From Dromaius novaehollandiae (taxonomy: Eukaryota > Chordata > Aves > Casuariiformes > Dromaiidae), in assembly GCF_036370855.1 (NCBI RefSeq), contig NC_088112.1, forward strand, positions 14,252,469 to 14,316,468: a stretch of 64,000 nt of DNA, in the 5' to 3' direction. The translations under genes and the position numbers were made by a program. Shown here in pieces: positions 1 to 11,250 of the stretch. Numbering within the stretch: position 1 is the first letter of the stretch; each line of letters begins with the position of its first letter. The notes beneath the pieces are model-generated. The model was given only the letters and a program-made list of their open reading frames with translations. It was not told the DNA's origin and did not search any database.

Positions 1-1940
1 GGGTGACCGTGAGCTGCCATACCCTGTACCTGCCCGGCTGTGTGAGCAGGGCTGGGAGTGCAGCTTCAGCTTGGGTGACTGCCTGCCCTGGTGCTGAGCA
101 TCTGCTGCAGCACAGCTGCCTGCAACCCTAGCACCTGGGACCTGGTGGGGTCCCCTCTTCCTGGGACTGCAGGGGTACCTCTGTGGTCTGGGGGAGCCTC
201 GGGATAGTCCCTGGGAGGATGCTGGCTCTGTCCTCCCTGGCCCAGGCATGGTTACGGCCTGGTGCCCTGCAAGCTGAGGCGTGAGATGGGGGTACTTGGA
301 GTCCGGCTCCCTCAACTGGCTCAGCCCAGGTGGCCCTGGGAGCTGGTCCTCCACCCCTGCCAGGCCCCAGAACACCTTTGCAGCAGTGGGACACAGGCCT
401 CCGGCTGGAAGACCAGCTCCCTGCTGAGGGGTGCCCCATCAGGGCCCATCCTGGGGATGCTGTGTGCATCCTCACAAGTGCCCAGGCCTGGTGGGAGCCC
501 TGCATGCTGCCGAGTTCAGGCTGCCTTCACCTGCACCCCTATCTCCTCCCTCAGTGCATGTGATGAGGTGGCACTGCCAGGGCTTATAGTCTGGCAGCAG
601 TAAACTGTGCAATGGCTTACTGGTGACAGGGATCTCTCTCACTGCAAGTCCAGCCCTGTGACATTTGATTGTCATCCCCCCACCTCCACCTGCCCCCCCT
701 TAGCTGCAGCCACTTTTGCCCCCTCCCTTCCACGGCCCTCCCCCTTGCTGTTCTGTGTCCTTTGCTGTCCATCCTGGTGGCCCTTGCTCTGGGGTGCCCC
801 AGGCTGCCTGTCCCCTCTGTGACCCCCAGCCTTAGCACAATGGCTTTTGCCCTGTCTTGGGGCAGCATGTCTAGCAGATCTGCACCTCTTGAACCCAGAG
901 CCCCCTCTGTGCATGCGGGGCCCTGCAGCGCAGGGGGCGGGGGGCAAATGCCCCTTTGCTCCCTACTGCTCTGCATGGCCCATGCTCTTAGTGCTGTTCC
1001 TGCTTGCAGCTGGGGCTGCTGGCATGTGAGGTGTGCAGGGAGCTGGCTCCATGCTGGGGCCCTCCTGCAAAGGGACAAAGTCACAACTATGTCTCTGCTA
1101 TTAAAATTGCTGGAGGTGGGCCCAGCCCGTGCAGCCTCTGCGCCAAGAAGCTGCAGACGCAGTGCCCTGTGGCCTTGGCAGGCCACCTTTGCGCTGGGCA
1201 ATGCTCCGTGCTTCCATGAGCTGGGGTGTGCTGAGCTCTGGCCTGGGGGGCTGCCCCATGTGGAGATGAGCTGTGCCCCAGCCCCATGGCTCCTTCTGGG
1301 CAGCTGCAGTGGGGCTCTGCACCTGCCCCTGCCTGGCGTGCCCCACACCGCCTTCCCTGGGGTGAGGGGCACATGGTTGGTGTGAGATGCGGGCAGACAG
1401 GGGAGGTGGGAGCAGGATCCCGCAAAGAGCGTACCAGCTCGTGTCCCCATGTCCCCTCAGCACAGGCTGGCCCTGCGCTTCACTGCTGCATACACCACAT
1501 GCTGGCACCCTTTTCCCTTCTGCTGTATGGCCGCCAGGGAGCCCAGCTGCATGAGCACCCATGGCATGGCCCAAAAATACCAGCCCTGGGACGGTCAGCA
1601 CCCCAAAGCGTGGGGTCTCTGTGCTGGGGACGGCTGGCCAGCTGGGGGGCACTAACCAGGGGAGTGGGTCCGGCTGCCCCCCCTTTGGGGGTTGGGGCTG
1701 CAGAGCCTCCCCCGCCCAGGGCTCCAGGAGGGGCAGGGGATGGCACTGGGTGGGCAGGGGTCTGCCAGGGCTGGCATTAGGCAGACAGGGGGTGTCACTG
1801 CGTGGACAGGGCTCTGTCAGGGGCTCCTCGGGCCGGGCAGCGGGCGCAGCCCGGGCGCTCGCCTGCACTGGCAGCCGCTCGCCACGCGATGGAGCCGCTC
1901 GCCCGGCCTTGGCCACCTCCGGCACGGCGGGGCCCGGCAG

Positions 1941-2046
1941 CCGGCCCTGCCTGCCCTGCCTGCCCTGCCTGCCTGCACCAGGGTACCAGCCCTGCCCTGC
2001 CTGGCTGCCTGCAGCGGGTTACCAGTCCTGCCTGCAGCAGGGTAGC
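1941..2046. repeat. CCTGC simple repeat and short tandem copies
   Basis: (CCTGC/CCCTG)n at about 1941-1976, then two diverged copies of a roughly 35-bp unit carrying AGGGTACCAG / GGGTTACCAG. Confidence 0.6.
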
Positions 2047-2640
2047 AGAGCTGCCCCCCAGGTGAGAGGCAAGCAGGAGCCGGGCCCTTGTCACACGTTG
2101 CCAAGCTGACTGGGGTGAAGCAGGGGAAGGGTTGGAGGTGCTGAGCCCCCCGGTTAATGCACCAGTAATTTTTTGGGGCCCCTTGTTTGTGCCCCCCAGC
2201 AGCGGCAGCGTGCAGGGGGTGGGGGCTGCCTGCCCCTCTGCAGCCTGAACCTGCCCCCTGCCCAGCACAGGCTCCCGTCCAACTTGTTATGGGGCTAAGC
2301 ACCTGTGGCACCCACTGCCCTGCCTGCCCAGGCACCCCTGTGCCCCCCATCTCTCCATGGGCCATGCCCATCCCCTCGCCCCCATGCCCGGAGCAGCAAG
2401 GCTGCCAGGCCTGCCCACCCTGGGGGAGAGAAGCACCTCGTCAGCAAGGCTCAGCGCCTGGTGCTGACTGCTCTTCCCGGTGCTGGCAGGGGGTGCGGGC
2501 TGACAGGGATGGACCAGGCAGGGACCCATGCAGTAGCACCCCAGGGTGCTGGAGCCCTTGGCAGGGGCTGTGCCTGGCTCAGCAGCCGGGATGGGACAGG
2601 CGGTGTGAGCGTCCCTGCCTTGCCCCTGCCGGCATGTTCG

Positions 2641-2654
2641 TGTGTGTGTGTGTG
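2641..2654. repeat. (TG)7 microsatellite
   Basis: Seven TG dinucleotides followed by CGCG. Confidence 0.8.
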
Positions 2655-3237
2655 CGCGTTGCACATGAGAGCTGGTGGGCCGGGTGTGCTGTGGCAGGCC
2701 AGCATCAGAGGCGACCCCCCACCCTGTGCCCACCCTCCAGCACAGCCACGTCCCTCAGTGTTCGGGGCAGCACGTGCCTCAGTTTTCGCCCTGCCCGGGC
2801 AGCATGGTGTCTCCAGGGCTCAGCCCAGCAGGGACAGGTGCTGGCGGAGCAGAGATGGGGCACATGTGCCCAGGGGCATGGAGGGGGTGTGGTGCTGGGG
2901 CCGGTGGCTGTGCAGGGTACGCTGCTGCCAGGGGATGTTGGACCCTGGGTGCCAGGTGGGGAGGCTGCAAAGTGGGTGGTGTGGGGCACTGTGCAGTGTG
3001 GGCACAGGGTGGTGTGTGTCCACAAGCCAAGTGCCCCCAGGCTAATGCCACAGTGGCAGCAATCTCCTGCCAGCAGTTTGCCCTCCAGGTCTGCCCCCCA
3101 GCAGGGACAGGGTATTGGAGGGCCATGGGTGCACGGGGGGTGGGGTGGCATGCCCTCAGGGACCACAGGTGCACTTGGGCGCGATGCCCTCGGGGGCTTT
3201 GGGCGCACAGGGCGGTGCCCTCAGGCCATGGCACGCC

Positions 3238-3256
3238 GGGGGGGGGGGGGGGGGGG
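3238..3256. repeat. Poly-G run of 19
   Basis: Nineteen consecutive G. Likely forms a G-quadruplex and its true length is uncertain because homopolymers are error-prone in assemblies. Confidence 0.85.
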
Positions 3257-3299
3257 CAAGGTTACCTTGGCGGCGTGAGTGGCACATGCTGCTGTGCGC

Positions 3300-3396
3300 T
3301 GGTGCTGTTTATTGCCATTCACATGAAGCCGTAGCGGTGATTTCATTTGATTGGAGTAGTAATAGGAGCCATTTATCTCTGGTGGCTTTATGGGCT
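3300..3396. promoter_or_regulatory. AT-rich island, candidate conserved noncoding element
   Basis: Sharp drop in GC content within a GC-rich desert. It contains TTTATTGCC, TTGATTGG and CATTTATC words and no repeat signature. Function is inferred from composition only. Confidence 0.4.
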
Positions 3397-3642
3397 CCCG
3401 GCAGCCCTGCAGCTGAGCCAGGCCAGGGGCTGAAGGGTGCCCACCGGGCACCCTCCCTTTGGGAACACGATGTCCATCCTCAGCCCGGCCTGGGGGGTGG
3501 AGGGGGCTGCGAGACGGGAGGCACCCAGGGCCCCCAGGCAGGCGCAGCAGTGGCCAGGAGCCGCCCGGCGGGCACGGCAGTGCCAGGGCTGCCCTGGCCC
3601 GTCTCGCGCCGGGCAGCCATCCCAGCTGGCAGCCAAGCTGAC

Positions 3643-3692
3643 AGCCCTATCAAAAAATCAGGATTAAAAATTAATACTGATCAACAGGGAGG
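3643..3692. promoter_or_regulatory. AT-rich island, candidate conserved noncoding element
   Basis: Short stretch with TCAAAAAATCAGG and AAAATTAATACTGATCAA flanked by very GC-rich DNA. A TAAT-type core could bind homeodomain factors. Composition-based call. Confidence 0.35.
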
Positions 3693-4535
3693 GGCAGATG
3701 GCAGCAGGCATGATGCTCCCTTGCAGTGGGGGCTGCAGGTGGGGTGGGGGCACAGGAGCTGTGAGGTCCTGGGGGACAAAGATGTGGGGCCAGGGCACTG
3801 TGGGGACAGGGAGAGGGTGCAGCAGGGATGGGGGATGCGGGGGCAGTGGGGCACAGCAGCAATGGGAGTGGTCACCCCGCTGTGGCTCACTCTTGCTGCC
3901 CAGGCTAACACTGGGGCTGGGCCCCATGTCCCCCCCCCAGGGCAGGACACCCCTCCCAGGTGGCCAGCGCAGGTCACCTCACTGGCAGCTGGCACGCGGC
4001 CAGGCCCATGCCCCAGCTCAGCGGGCTGCCAACCCAGGATCCCCCCACGCCACTGGCACAGGCGGCTCCGGCCATGAGGACAGATCCTGCCTCTGTGCCG
4101 AGTCCCCCAGCTCCTGGCACGTGCCTGGCACAGAGGGCCACTGGGCACCCGTCCTGCTGCAACCATGGTCATGGGTGCTGCAGGGTTAAAATCCCCAAAA
4201 GAGATGGGCAAAGAAACTGCTGGTTCCGCCGCCAGGCGCGTGGGCCGGGGAAGAACAGGCAGCGCTGGCTCACCAGGGAGTGGGCAGGCAGCGCGGTGCC
4301 GGCTCTGTGGCTGTGCCCAGCCGGTGCCCACCAGCACCTCTCTGGCCTCGCTGTGCCACGGCACCCTGTTCCCTCCAGCACCGCCTGTGCCCACCTCGCC
4401 ATCCCCTCCACCTGCCTGGGTGCCATGGGGACGCTGCAGGCCCCAGCGAGTGGGACGTGGGCACGCTGGGCACCTCCGGCCCCAGGACCAGCAGCAGCAT
4501 CCCGTCTCCGTGGCAAGGGGTACCCGTGGCGCGCC

Positions 4536-4549
4536 GTTCCCATGACAAC
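4536..4549. promoter_or_regulatory. X-box-like motif upstream of UNC5A
   Basis: GTTCCCATGACAAC fits GTTNCCATGRYAAC. A weaker relative, GTCTCCGTGGCAAG, starts 32 bases earlier at 4504-4517. Another near-match, GTTCCCATGGCAGC, is at 9061-9074. Confidence 0.45.
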
Positions 4550-4977
4550 TCCCTGGAGACGGCAGCCAGCGCAGGAGACGTGGGAGGCGAGGGGCCCACG
4601 GACCCCTCGGGCTCCCCGCATGGCCTGCCCTCCCCGCAGCCCCCAACCTGTGTGCCTCAGGATGCCCTGGATTAATGGGGTGCAGCTAACGAGACATTGC
4701 ATTCAGCCCCCCCCACTGGCTCCTCTCCTACACAGCAGGCACGGCAAGATGAGGCTTGTTACTTCTTTGCATTAGTGCCCCAGGAAAGCAAGGCAGCCAG
4801 TGCTAATGGGGCTGGTGGAGCAGCCCTGGAGAGGGTGACGGGGCAGACCGACGAGCAGCAGCAGGACCAGACCCAGGTGTCCTGCTCCCAGCCTCAGGCT
4901 CCTTGTAGCATGGGCCAGGCAGTCATCAGCAGCACCAGTGCTGTCTGGCTGTTCTGTGCTGCTCCTGCCCGATGGCT

Positions 4978-5105
4978 GGGTTTGCATGGCGGGGTTTGCA
5001 TAGCATGGTTTGCGTGGCAGGGTGTGCAGAGCATGATGTGCATGGCAGGGTGTGCAGAGCATGGTTTGCGTGGCAGGGTTTGCACAGCTGGGTTTGCATG
5101 GTGGG
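4978..5105. repeat. Minisatellite, about 30-bp unit
   Basis: Diverged copies built from GCATGGTTTGCGTGGCAGGG and GTGTGCAGAGCATG; about four units. Confidence 0.7.
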
Positions 5106-6837
5106 GAAGGGGTTAAGCACCTGCAGGGCCATCTCCAGCACCAGGGGTGGAGGCGGAGAGGGGAGAGGAGGACAGCGTCTCTGTGCCCCACGCTGCAGGG
5201 AACCCGTACCTGAGAAGGGTCCCTTGCTGTCACTTCTCATCTGCATGATGCTGGCAGCCACAGTCCTGCAACACGGCTGAGCACTCTCCTTCCCCGCAGG
5301 GATGGGCTGGCACTTGCCGGCTTGGCAGAGACAGGCGGGGGGAGCAGGGGGGTGGGATAGGGACAGGGACCAGAACAGGGACAGAGGCAGCATGTCCACG
5401 GGCCTGCAGCAATCGCTATAGTGTGCTGCTATGGAGGGCTGCAAATGGTGCCCTGCTGCTGGCAGAGCTGTCCTTGCCGCCCCTGCCCTGCGCCCCTCTG
5501 GCCATGGGTCCTTTGGGGTTTGCTCCGCTGGCCCCGTGCTGTGGCCTCGGTGTGCCCCGGCTAGCTGGCATGTACCTGCAGGGCCCTGTCCTCCCCCAGG
5601 CACTGTGCCCACGCGGCCCCAAGCCTCCAGCACAGTCCCAGCGGCAGCAGTGCACCCACAACCTTGCTGTGCGCCTGCGGCTGGGCACTGCCCAGGGGCA
5701 CAGCGGAGCCGACACCATGCCCGTCTCTGCAGCCAGTGCTGCAGCCCCATCCCTCAGCTCCCCCAGCTGATGCCACTGGCTCAAAGGGACCAGCCTGCGT
5801 CTCCCCTTGGCACAGATGCATCCAAACAGCCTGCGAGGGGGGGCTCCATTAGTGCTGCCACCTCCCTGCAGTGTGACATGGGGACCTGCCACCCCCCCCC
5901 CCCGGCTTGGGGGGAGCAGCCACAGGCCGGGGGTTGCCGGGGGGCAGAGCACATGGCGGGCAGCACTCCGTGTGTCTGTGCTTCCCCTCCTTGCACCATG
6001 CCCTGGCATGACCCTGTGCACCCCAGGGTCCCCTTGCAAGGGGCGATGCTCCGGGCTTAGACCCCATCAGCCAGCAGCCACCTCCCGGCAGCAACCGGGG
6101 CTGGCTCCGGGAATGGGGGGGTACCAGGCCCCCTGCCCACCGCCCAGCCCCGTGGCTCTCTATGGGAGGGCTGGTGTTTCCCAGCCGGTCGATGCGCCCA
6201 TCGATCCCAGAGCAGCTCTGCCGTCTGCTCTCCCGCCGCCCTGCTAATTAATTGCCTTTTGCTGCTGCTGCAGGAGCGCAGGCTGCGCCGAGTGTGTGGG
6301 GCTGCTGGGCTCACCAGACCCTCCCCTGCCCACGGGCACACAGCCCCCCACCCCACACACAGCCTGCAGCCCCTGAGCTGTGGGTCTGGTGCCAGGGCCT
6401 GTGGACAGTGTGGCCGGAGCATCGGGTCCCTCGACCGCCTCTGCGACAAGAGCCCCGTCGCTGGGGTCGCCTGCGCTGCGGAGGGAGGGGCTCTGGCAGC
6501 CCCTGGGCTGTGGTCAGGCTCCGGCGGGGCCCGGGGTGGTCAGGAGCAGTGTCTGTACGAGGTGGCCAGGCCTGGGGCTGGGGGATGCTGCAGGGGGGTA
6601 CAGGGGCCTTGCAAGGGGGGCAGGAAGTCGCAAGGGTGCAGAGGAGGCACGGGGCACTGCAGGGGTGGAGGGGAGGTGCAGAGCATTGCAGTGGCGCTGG
6701 CCGCTGCAGGGGGGTGCAGGGGAGGTGGGGGGCCTGTTCACCACCCCGGCGGCTGCCCGTGCTCCGGGACGCCCACCACTCCCACCGCAGCCCGGCCAGC
6801 TCCGAGCCATGCTCGGGGACGCTGCCTTTGTGCCGGG

Positions 6838-6905
6838 CTGTAATGAGATTTCTGCTTGGCTGCCTGGATAGAAAATCCGAGACGAAGGATGCAAAAAGCT
6901 TCCAG
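6838..6905. promoter_or_regulatory. AT-rich island, candidate conserved noncoding element
   Basis: TGTAATGAGATTTCTG and GATAGAAAATCCGAG words in otherwise G/C-dominated sequence. A further short TAATTAATTG island lies at about 6243-6255. Confidence 0.35.
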
Positions 6906-7315
6906 GAGCCCCGGCAGCCTCCCGCTCCTGCCCAGCCCCAGGGCGCACATGGGCGCTCCACGGCCTCGAGCACCCAGTGCCGAGGGGCTGCTCCCTGCCC
7001 ACAGGGGCACCGGTTCCCACAAGGAGCACCGGGCACAGGGTTGCACGCGCAGGCACTCGGGCGGCTTTGCCCGTGATCCATCCTCCATGCAGGCACGGTG
7101 GCAGGGAGCAGGGCATTGCCTCCAGCTCCTTGCTGCCCACAGGAGATGCTGGGGCCCACTGGGGGCTCCCTTCCTTTGGGGACCCCCCGGCACTCGCCAG
7201 CAAGGTCCCAGCACCGCGGCGTCATGCCTGGCTGCATCCCTCTGTGCCGGGAAGGGTCCGCAGGCAGGCACGGGGGCTGCGCCCCCTTCCAGCTGGCCTG
7301 TTTACCAGCACGCCA

Positions 7316-7555
7316 GCGGCAAATTAGTTTTCCTAAAAAGCATCGAGCGCTTCGGCAGGTGCTGGAGGCTGCGAGCAGAGGGCTGGGCCAAGCCGGGGTT
7401 TGCTGTGTATCTTAATAGAGCGCTTCCCACCCCCAGCATTAAACTTAGTTAATCTACTCTTGCAAACGGCTAATTTTGAAAATCCGCTTATCAGAATTAG
7501 GTCCTCAACATCCATATTTATTTACTTTCCATTTTCATAATCTGTCTGTTCTAGG
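7316..7555. promoter_or_regulatory. AT-rich island pair, candidate enhancer
   Basis: Two adjoining blocks (7316-7350 and 7395-7555) with TTAGTTAATC, GGCTAATTTTG, TTATCAGAATTAGG and TATTTATTTACTTTCC. The latter includes forkhead-like TATTTAC. There is no coding potential or LINE similarity. Confidence 0.45.
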
Positions 7556-7834
7556 GCTGGGGTTGCTCTCCGGCGCCTGGCTCCATTTCAGGGCGGCGGA
7601 GGCTGGTCCCCGCTGTGTCCCCAGTAGCTCACGCCGCGACCGTCCAGCACTCACGACTGCGCCCCGTCCCGCGCGTTGCCTCGCCGCGCAGGACGAGGCC
7701 GGGGACATGCCGTGCTCCGGCAAGTGTTGCAGCCCCGCGTGCTGCCCTCGGCCCGGCCGGTGCCCGCTCTTGGCCGAGGCCCGGCGTCCCACGCAGCATC
7801 CCTACGGCCCTGTTGGTGCCGGGGCCATGCAGGC

Positions 7835-8042
7835 CATGCATTATGCATTGTTTACTCGTCAGCACCTTCTCCGTTGGTAACTCAATTAAGCAGCCGGCAG
7901 TTTTGCTAATACAATGGTGTTTAATATTCTACTTCCTTAAATACCGCAAATGGATGGGGAGGAAGCGTGAGGGTGATCCATTATACATGAGCTCAAATAC
8001 CTATTTAAATATTTGATGGGAGTTTAGAAAATCTTGGTGCTG
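7835..8042. promoter_or_regulatory. Longest AT-rich island upstream of UNC5A, candidate enhancer
   Basis: About 200 bp with ATTGTTTACTC (forkhead-like), CTCAATTAAG (NKX-like), TTTAATATTC and TATTTAAATATTTG. Both edges fall abruptly back to GC-rich sequence about 3 kb before the UNC5A ATG. Confidence 0.5.
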
Positions 8043-8317
8043 GCCATGCCCGCGGTGGCCCCGGAGGTGGATTGGGCCAGCGGGACGCAGTGCCTGGACA
8101 CGCGGTGAGGGCGATGGCAGTGCCCGGGGCTGCCGGTGTCCCCGCAGGAGGAGGAGGAGGTGACGGCCGCGGCCAGCGGAGATGCCCTGCACCGTGCCAC
8201 ATGCCTGGCACTCCACTGCCTCCCTCCCTGCGCCTCCACCCCGATCCGATTTCTTCCAGAAAAAGCCCTCACACAACGGCTGTGGCACGCAGCTCAGCCC
8301 AGACCCCGGCGCTCCAG

Positions 8318-8372
8318 AGAAAAGAATTAATTTTTAATTCCATCTTAATTACTCCGAGTAATAATCCATTTA
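8318..8372. promoter_or_regulatory. AT-rich island with TTAATT clusters
   Basis: Several overlapping TTAATT/AATTAA cores (GAATTAATTTTTAATTCC, CTTAATTACTC) typical of paired or LIM homeodomain sites. GC-rich on both sides. Confidence 0.4.
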
Positions 8373-8669
8373 CAGCGCCCGGTGGGGCCAGTGCACTGGG
8401 CGGTTCCCCAGGGGCTGAGCCGCAGTCGCGGGACCGGTGCCCCTGCTGGCAGCCCGGCCGGGCCAGCCCCTGGGGCCGGCAGTGTGGGCACGGCGCCCAT
8501 GCCCTCCTCGCCCGCAGCGTGGCACAGGGCGGCTCCAGTGTCGCCATGGCCGGGAGCAGGCAGCACCCCGCACGCCACCTCAGGCACAGGCACCCGCATG
8601 GTCACAGAGCCGGCGCTGGCTCTTCCGCCCCCTCGGCTCCTGCTCTGCAAGAGGGAGAGCGAGCGGAAT

Positions 8670-8725
8670 TGGAAGTGATCTCCCCAATCTGTATTAATTA
8701 GAGTCTATTAACTCATCAGGGCGCT
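8670..8725. promoter_or_regulatory. AT-rich island with ATTAATTAG
   Basis: Contains GTATTAATTAGAG and CTATTAACTC next to each other. Candidate homeodomain site cluster, composition-based. Confidence 0.4.
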
Positions 8726-9114
8726 CAGCCGCTTCCCGCTGACGGCCCTGCCAGCGCCAGGCCGTGGGGAAGGAGGGATGGCCGGGGGGACGCCACGGCA
8801 GAGCCGCGACACGCTGGGCCCCGTCGTGGCATGGCAGCAGCATGTCACGACAGGCCACGACAGCAACACGTGTCATGACAGCTGGGCGAAGTGGGGCCAG
8901 ATGGGGTGGCACTGCCCAGCAGCTGTGCCAGGGCGCCAGAGGACGTGCTGCACCCAGAGCTGGCGCGGGAAGCCAGGGGAGTGGGGGAAGCCGGGCGGCA
9001 GGCGGGCAGGCGCTGGTTGCTCCGGCGGGGCGAGCCTGCCCTGCCCGGCGCACCGCCATCGTTCCCATGGCAGCCCCAGCAAGCTCACGTGCGGCGGCGG
9101 CAGTGACTTCAGCA

Positions 9115-9205
9115 GGAGCAGATGGAGCCGAGAGGAGTAAAAACATCCTGTTTCCATGCAAATGCCATTAGTAATAATGAGCAAACCCGAAGGAGGGTGT
9201 TTACC
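9115..9205. promoter_or_regulatory. AT-rich island with perfect octamer ATGCAAAT
   Basis: ATGCAAAT at 9156-9163, the POU/Oct octamer, is followed within 10 bases by CATTAGTAATAATGAG. POU plus homeodomain words close together suggest a neural enhancer. Confidence 0.5.
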
Positions 9206-9634
9206 TCGGCTGCAGGGCTCCTGCCAGCACCGAGGGCCCGGGAGGGGGTCGTGCCGCCAGACCCACCGGCCTTTCCCCCTGCCGGGCCCCGTGCAGGAGC
9301 TGCCGGCCCGCGTGGCACAGGCCGGGCTGTGCTCTGGCGCAGTGTGGCGAGCTGGGATGGGCAGCAGGGACTCACGGGTGCTGCCTCACCCGCTCTGCAC
9401 CACGGCATGCATAGCTAGTGCACAACCCTGCGGGCACAGGAAGACTGTGGCAACAAGAGTGCCGATTTGGGGAGACTTTGATTAGATCTTCGCCTTCCGC
9501 TGCCCGGACGCGTGGCGAGGGCCTGCTCCCGCCATCACCGACAGGATCCCCGTGCGCAGGGGCGGCGGGGGGCCAGCAGTGCCTGCAGCGCCACAGCCCC
9601 ACGGGAGAGCTGCGCTGGCTGCGCGGGCTTCGCA

Positions 9635-9710
9635 CCCACTTAAGCTCTCGAAGGCATCAGAGCATCTCGTTAATTGTTCATGGAGAGCTGCTAATGAAAT
9701 TAGCTCGGCG
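9635..9710. promoter_or_regulatory. AT-rich island with GTTAATTG
   Basis: CTCGTTAATTGTTCATGG and CTAATGAAATTAGC lie together about 1.3 kb before the UNC5A ATG. A smaller block (TTTGATTAGATC) lies at about 9476-9490. Confidence 0.4.
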
Positions 9711-10049
9711 CGGTGCTGGCGGTGCCCCCCACCCCCAGCACGGGTGAGGAGTGCTGCGTGCGGGGCACCGCGCCTCGGCGGCACCGGGGCCAGCGTGCTG
9801 CCGTCGCCCCCAGCGTGCGGGCACAGCTCGGGCTGTCCGTGGCCAGTGGGTGCAGGGCTGGGACCCCCTCGCCTGGAGACACCCCTCCCGCACACGCAGG
9901 GCCGGGCGGGTGGGGGGCACCCCCTGGGCGTCCCCTGGCAAGGGGAGGGGGGCACCCACGGGGCTCGGGGAGGGAGGACAGCAGGGTGCAGGGGGGCCCT
10001 GATTCCTGCTGCCCCCCACAAGCAGGGCTGGGGCAGAGCACCCCAGCGG

Positions 10050-10640
10050 GGGCCTGGGGAGTGCAGTGCGCCAGGGCCAGCCGGGGGTGCTGTGCCCGGG
10101 GGGGGTGCAAAGCACCTGGGTGCTGGCTGGGGGTAGGGTGCAAGGCCCGGGGGCACCTAGGGGGTGCAGAGTGGGGGATGCCGTGCCTGCAGCTTGCAGA
10201 CTGGGAGGTGCCAGGCTCAGTGCAGGGGTGCTGTGCCTGGGGGTGCTGCACTGGGGGGGGCTGAGGGGGGCTGTGCTGGGGGGGGGGTTGCCAAAGGGAC
10301 ATTGTATGGCAAGTGTTGCCATGCTGGGGGGGGGGCTGCTGCCGGGGTGCCACATTGGGTGGGGGTGCTGTGTTGCGGGGTGGCCATGCTGGGGGCTATG
10401 CTGGGGGATAACTGTGCTGGGAGGCCACGCTGGGGCAGCACCATGCCGGGGGGGAGGGCTTGCTATGCCAGGATGGGTGCCGTGCCCCGCTGCCATGCCG
10501 GGGGCGGGGGCGGTGCCGTGCCCCAGAGCCGTGCCGGGGGGTTGCTGTGCCGGGGGGGGCCATGCTGGAGGGGAAGCGTGCTCGCGGTGCCGTGCTGGAG
10601 CGGGTGCCGTGCGGAGCGGGGGTGCCATGCCGTGGGGTGC
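10050..10640. repeat. G-rich degenerate tandem repeat before the UNC5A promoter
   Basis: Repeated GGTGCTGTGCCGGGGGG-like words with many runs of 6-10 G. No fixed unit length. Adjoins the CpG island. Confidence 0.6.
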
Positions 10641-11250
10641 CCCGGCGGGGGGCGCGCCGCGCCGCGCCGCGCCGCGCCGCGCCGGGGGGCCGCGCCGGGG
10701 GCGGGGGCGCGCCGTGCCCGCGCGGCGGCGGCGGGGGCGCGCCCAGCTGTTGCGCCGTCCCTTCGGCGGGCGGACCCAGCGAGCCCGGCCGCCCCGCATT
10801 GGCGGCGCCCGAGCGGAGCGGCGCGGCGCGGAGCGGCGCGGCGCGGGCGGCAGGCAGCGGCGGGGCAGGGCCGGGCCGGGGCGCCATGGCCCGCTGAGGG
10901 CGCCGCGGAGCGCGGCCCGCCCTGCTCCGCTCCCTCGCGCCGCGCCGCGCCGCGCAGCGCTCCGCGGGGCGCGCCATGGGTGCGCGGCCGCGCCGCCGCC
11001 GGGCCCCCGCCGCCGCCGCCGCGCCGGGGCCCCTCGGCGCCCTGTTCGCCGCTGCCCTCCTCGCCGCCGCCGGTGAGTCACCGCGCCGCGGGCAGCGGGC
11101 TCCGCGCGGGGGGGCGGCGGTGCCCCGCGGGGGGCGGCGGGCGGCGGTTCCCCGGCGGCGCAGGCGGGCGCCGGGCAAGGTCACCGGAGAGCGTCCCGCG
11201 CTGGGCGCCCCGCCGGGCCGGGCCGGGCTTCGGGCACCTCCCGGGCAGGG
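10640..11250 (+). promoter_or_regulatory. UNC5A: UNC5A CpG-island promoter
   Basis: CpG density rises sharply here, with tandem GCCGC units at about 10655-10685, several GC-box-like GGGGCGGGG stretches, and an inverted CCAAT box (ATTGG) at 10798-10802, about 175 bp before the ATG. There is no TATA box. Transcription probably starts between the CCAAT box and 10976; the exact site cannot be read from sequence. Confidence 0.75.
10976..11072 (+). other. UNC5A: UNC5A exon 1: Arg/Ala-rich signal peptide with GCC repeats
   Basis: The first coding exon encodes a short basic n-region (four consecutive Arg), an Ala run from GCC-type triplets, and an Ala/Leu hydrophobic core, then splices in phase 1 into exon 2, which supplies [11 protein letters not shown]. 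That junction matches the mammalian signal-cleavage region. The triplet tract could vary in length between individuals without changing the frame. Confidence 0.85.

Larger units (their letters stand above)
1..10640. other. GC-rich intergenic region upstream of UNC5A, no gene seen
   Basis: Long open frames on both strands here are Pro/Gly/Ala/Arg-rich shadows of high GC. None shows a domain, exon borders or homology. In human the next gene upstream is TSPAN17, but no tetraspanin motif (CCG, four membrane helices) is visible. An ATTAAA at 1100-1105 could belong to a 3' UTR of such a neighbour, but nothing else supports it. The region holds repeats and the AT-rich islands listed separately. Confidence 0.7.

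Noticed and set aside
1-1105. 3' end of a TSPAN17 orthologue
   Set aside because: TSPAN17 precedes UNC5A in human, and ATTAAA occurs at 1100-1105, but no tetraspanin coding sequence or splice site is visible, so it is not called.
3115-4077. 320-codon open frame upstream of UNC5A
   Set aside because: Runs through a poly-G tract and AT-rich islands, has no recognisable motif and is a by-product of high GC.
9678-11081. 467-codon open frame antisense to the UNC5A promoter
   Set aside because: Composition is almost entirely Pro, Ala, Arg and Gly, as expected where GC-rich DNA lacks stop codons. No domain, no splice logic, and it overlaps the CpG island and UNC5A exon 1.
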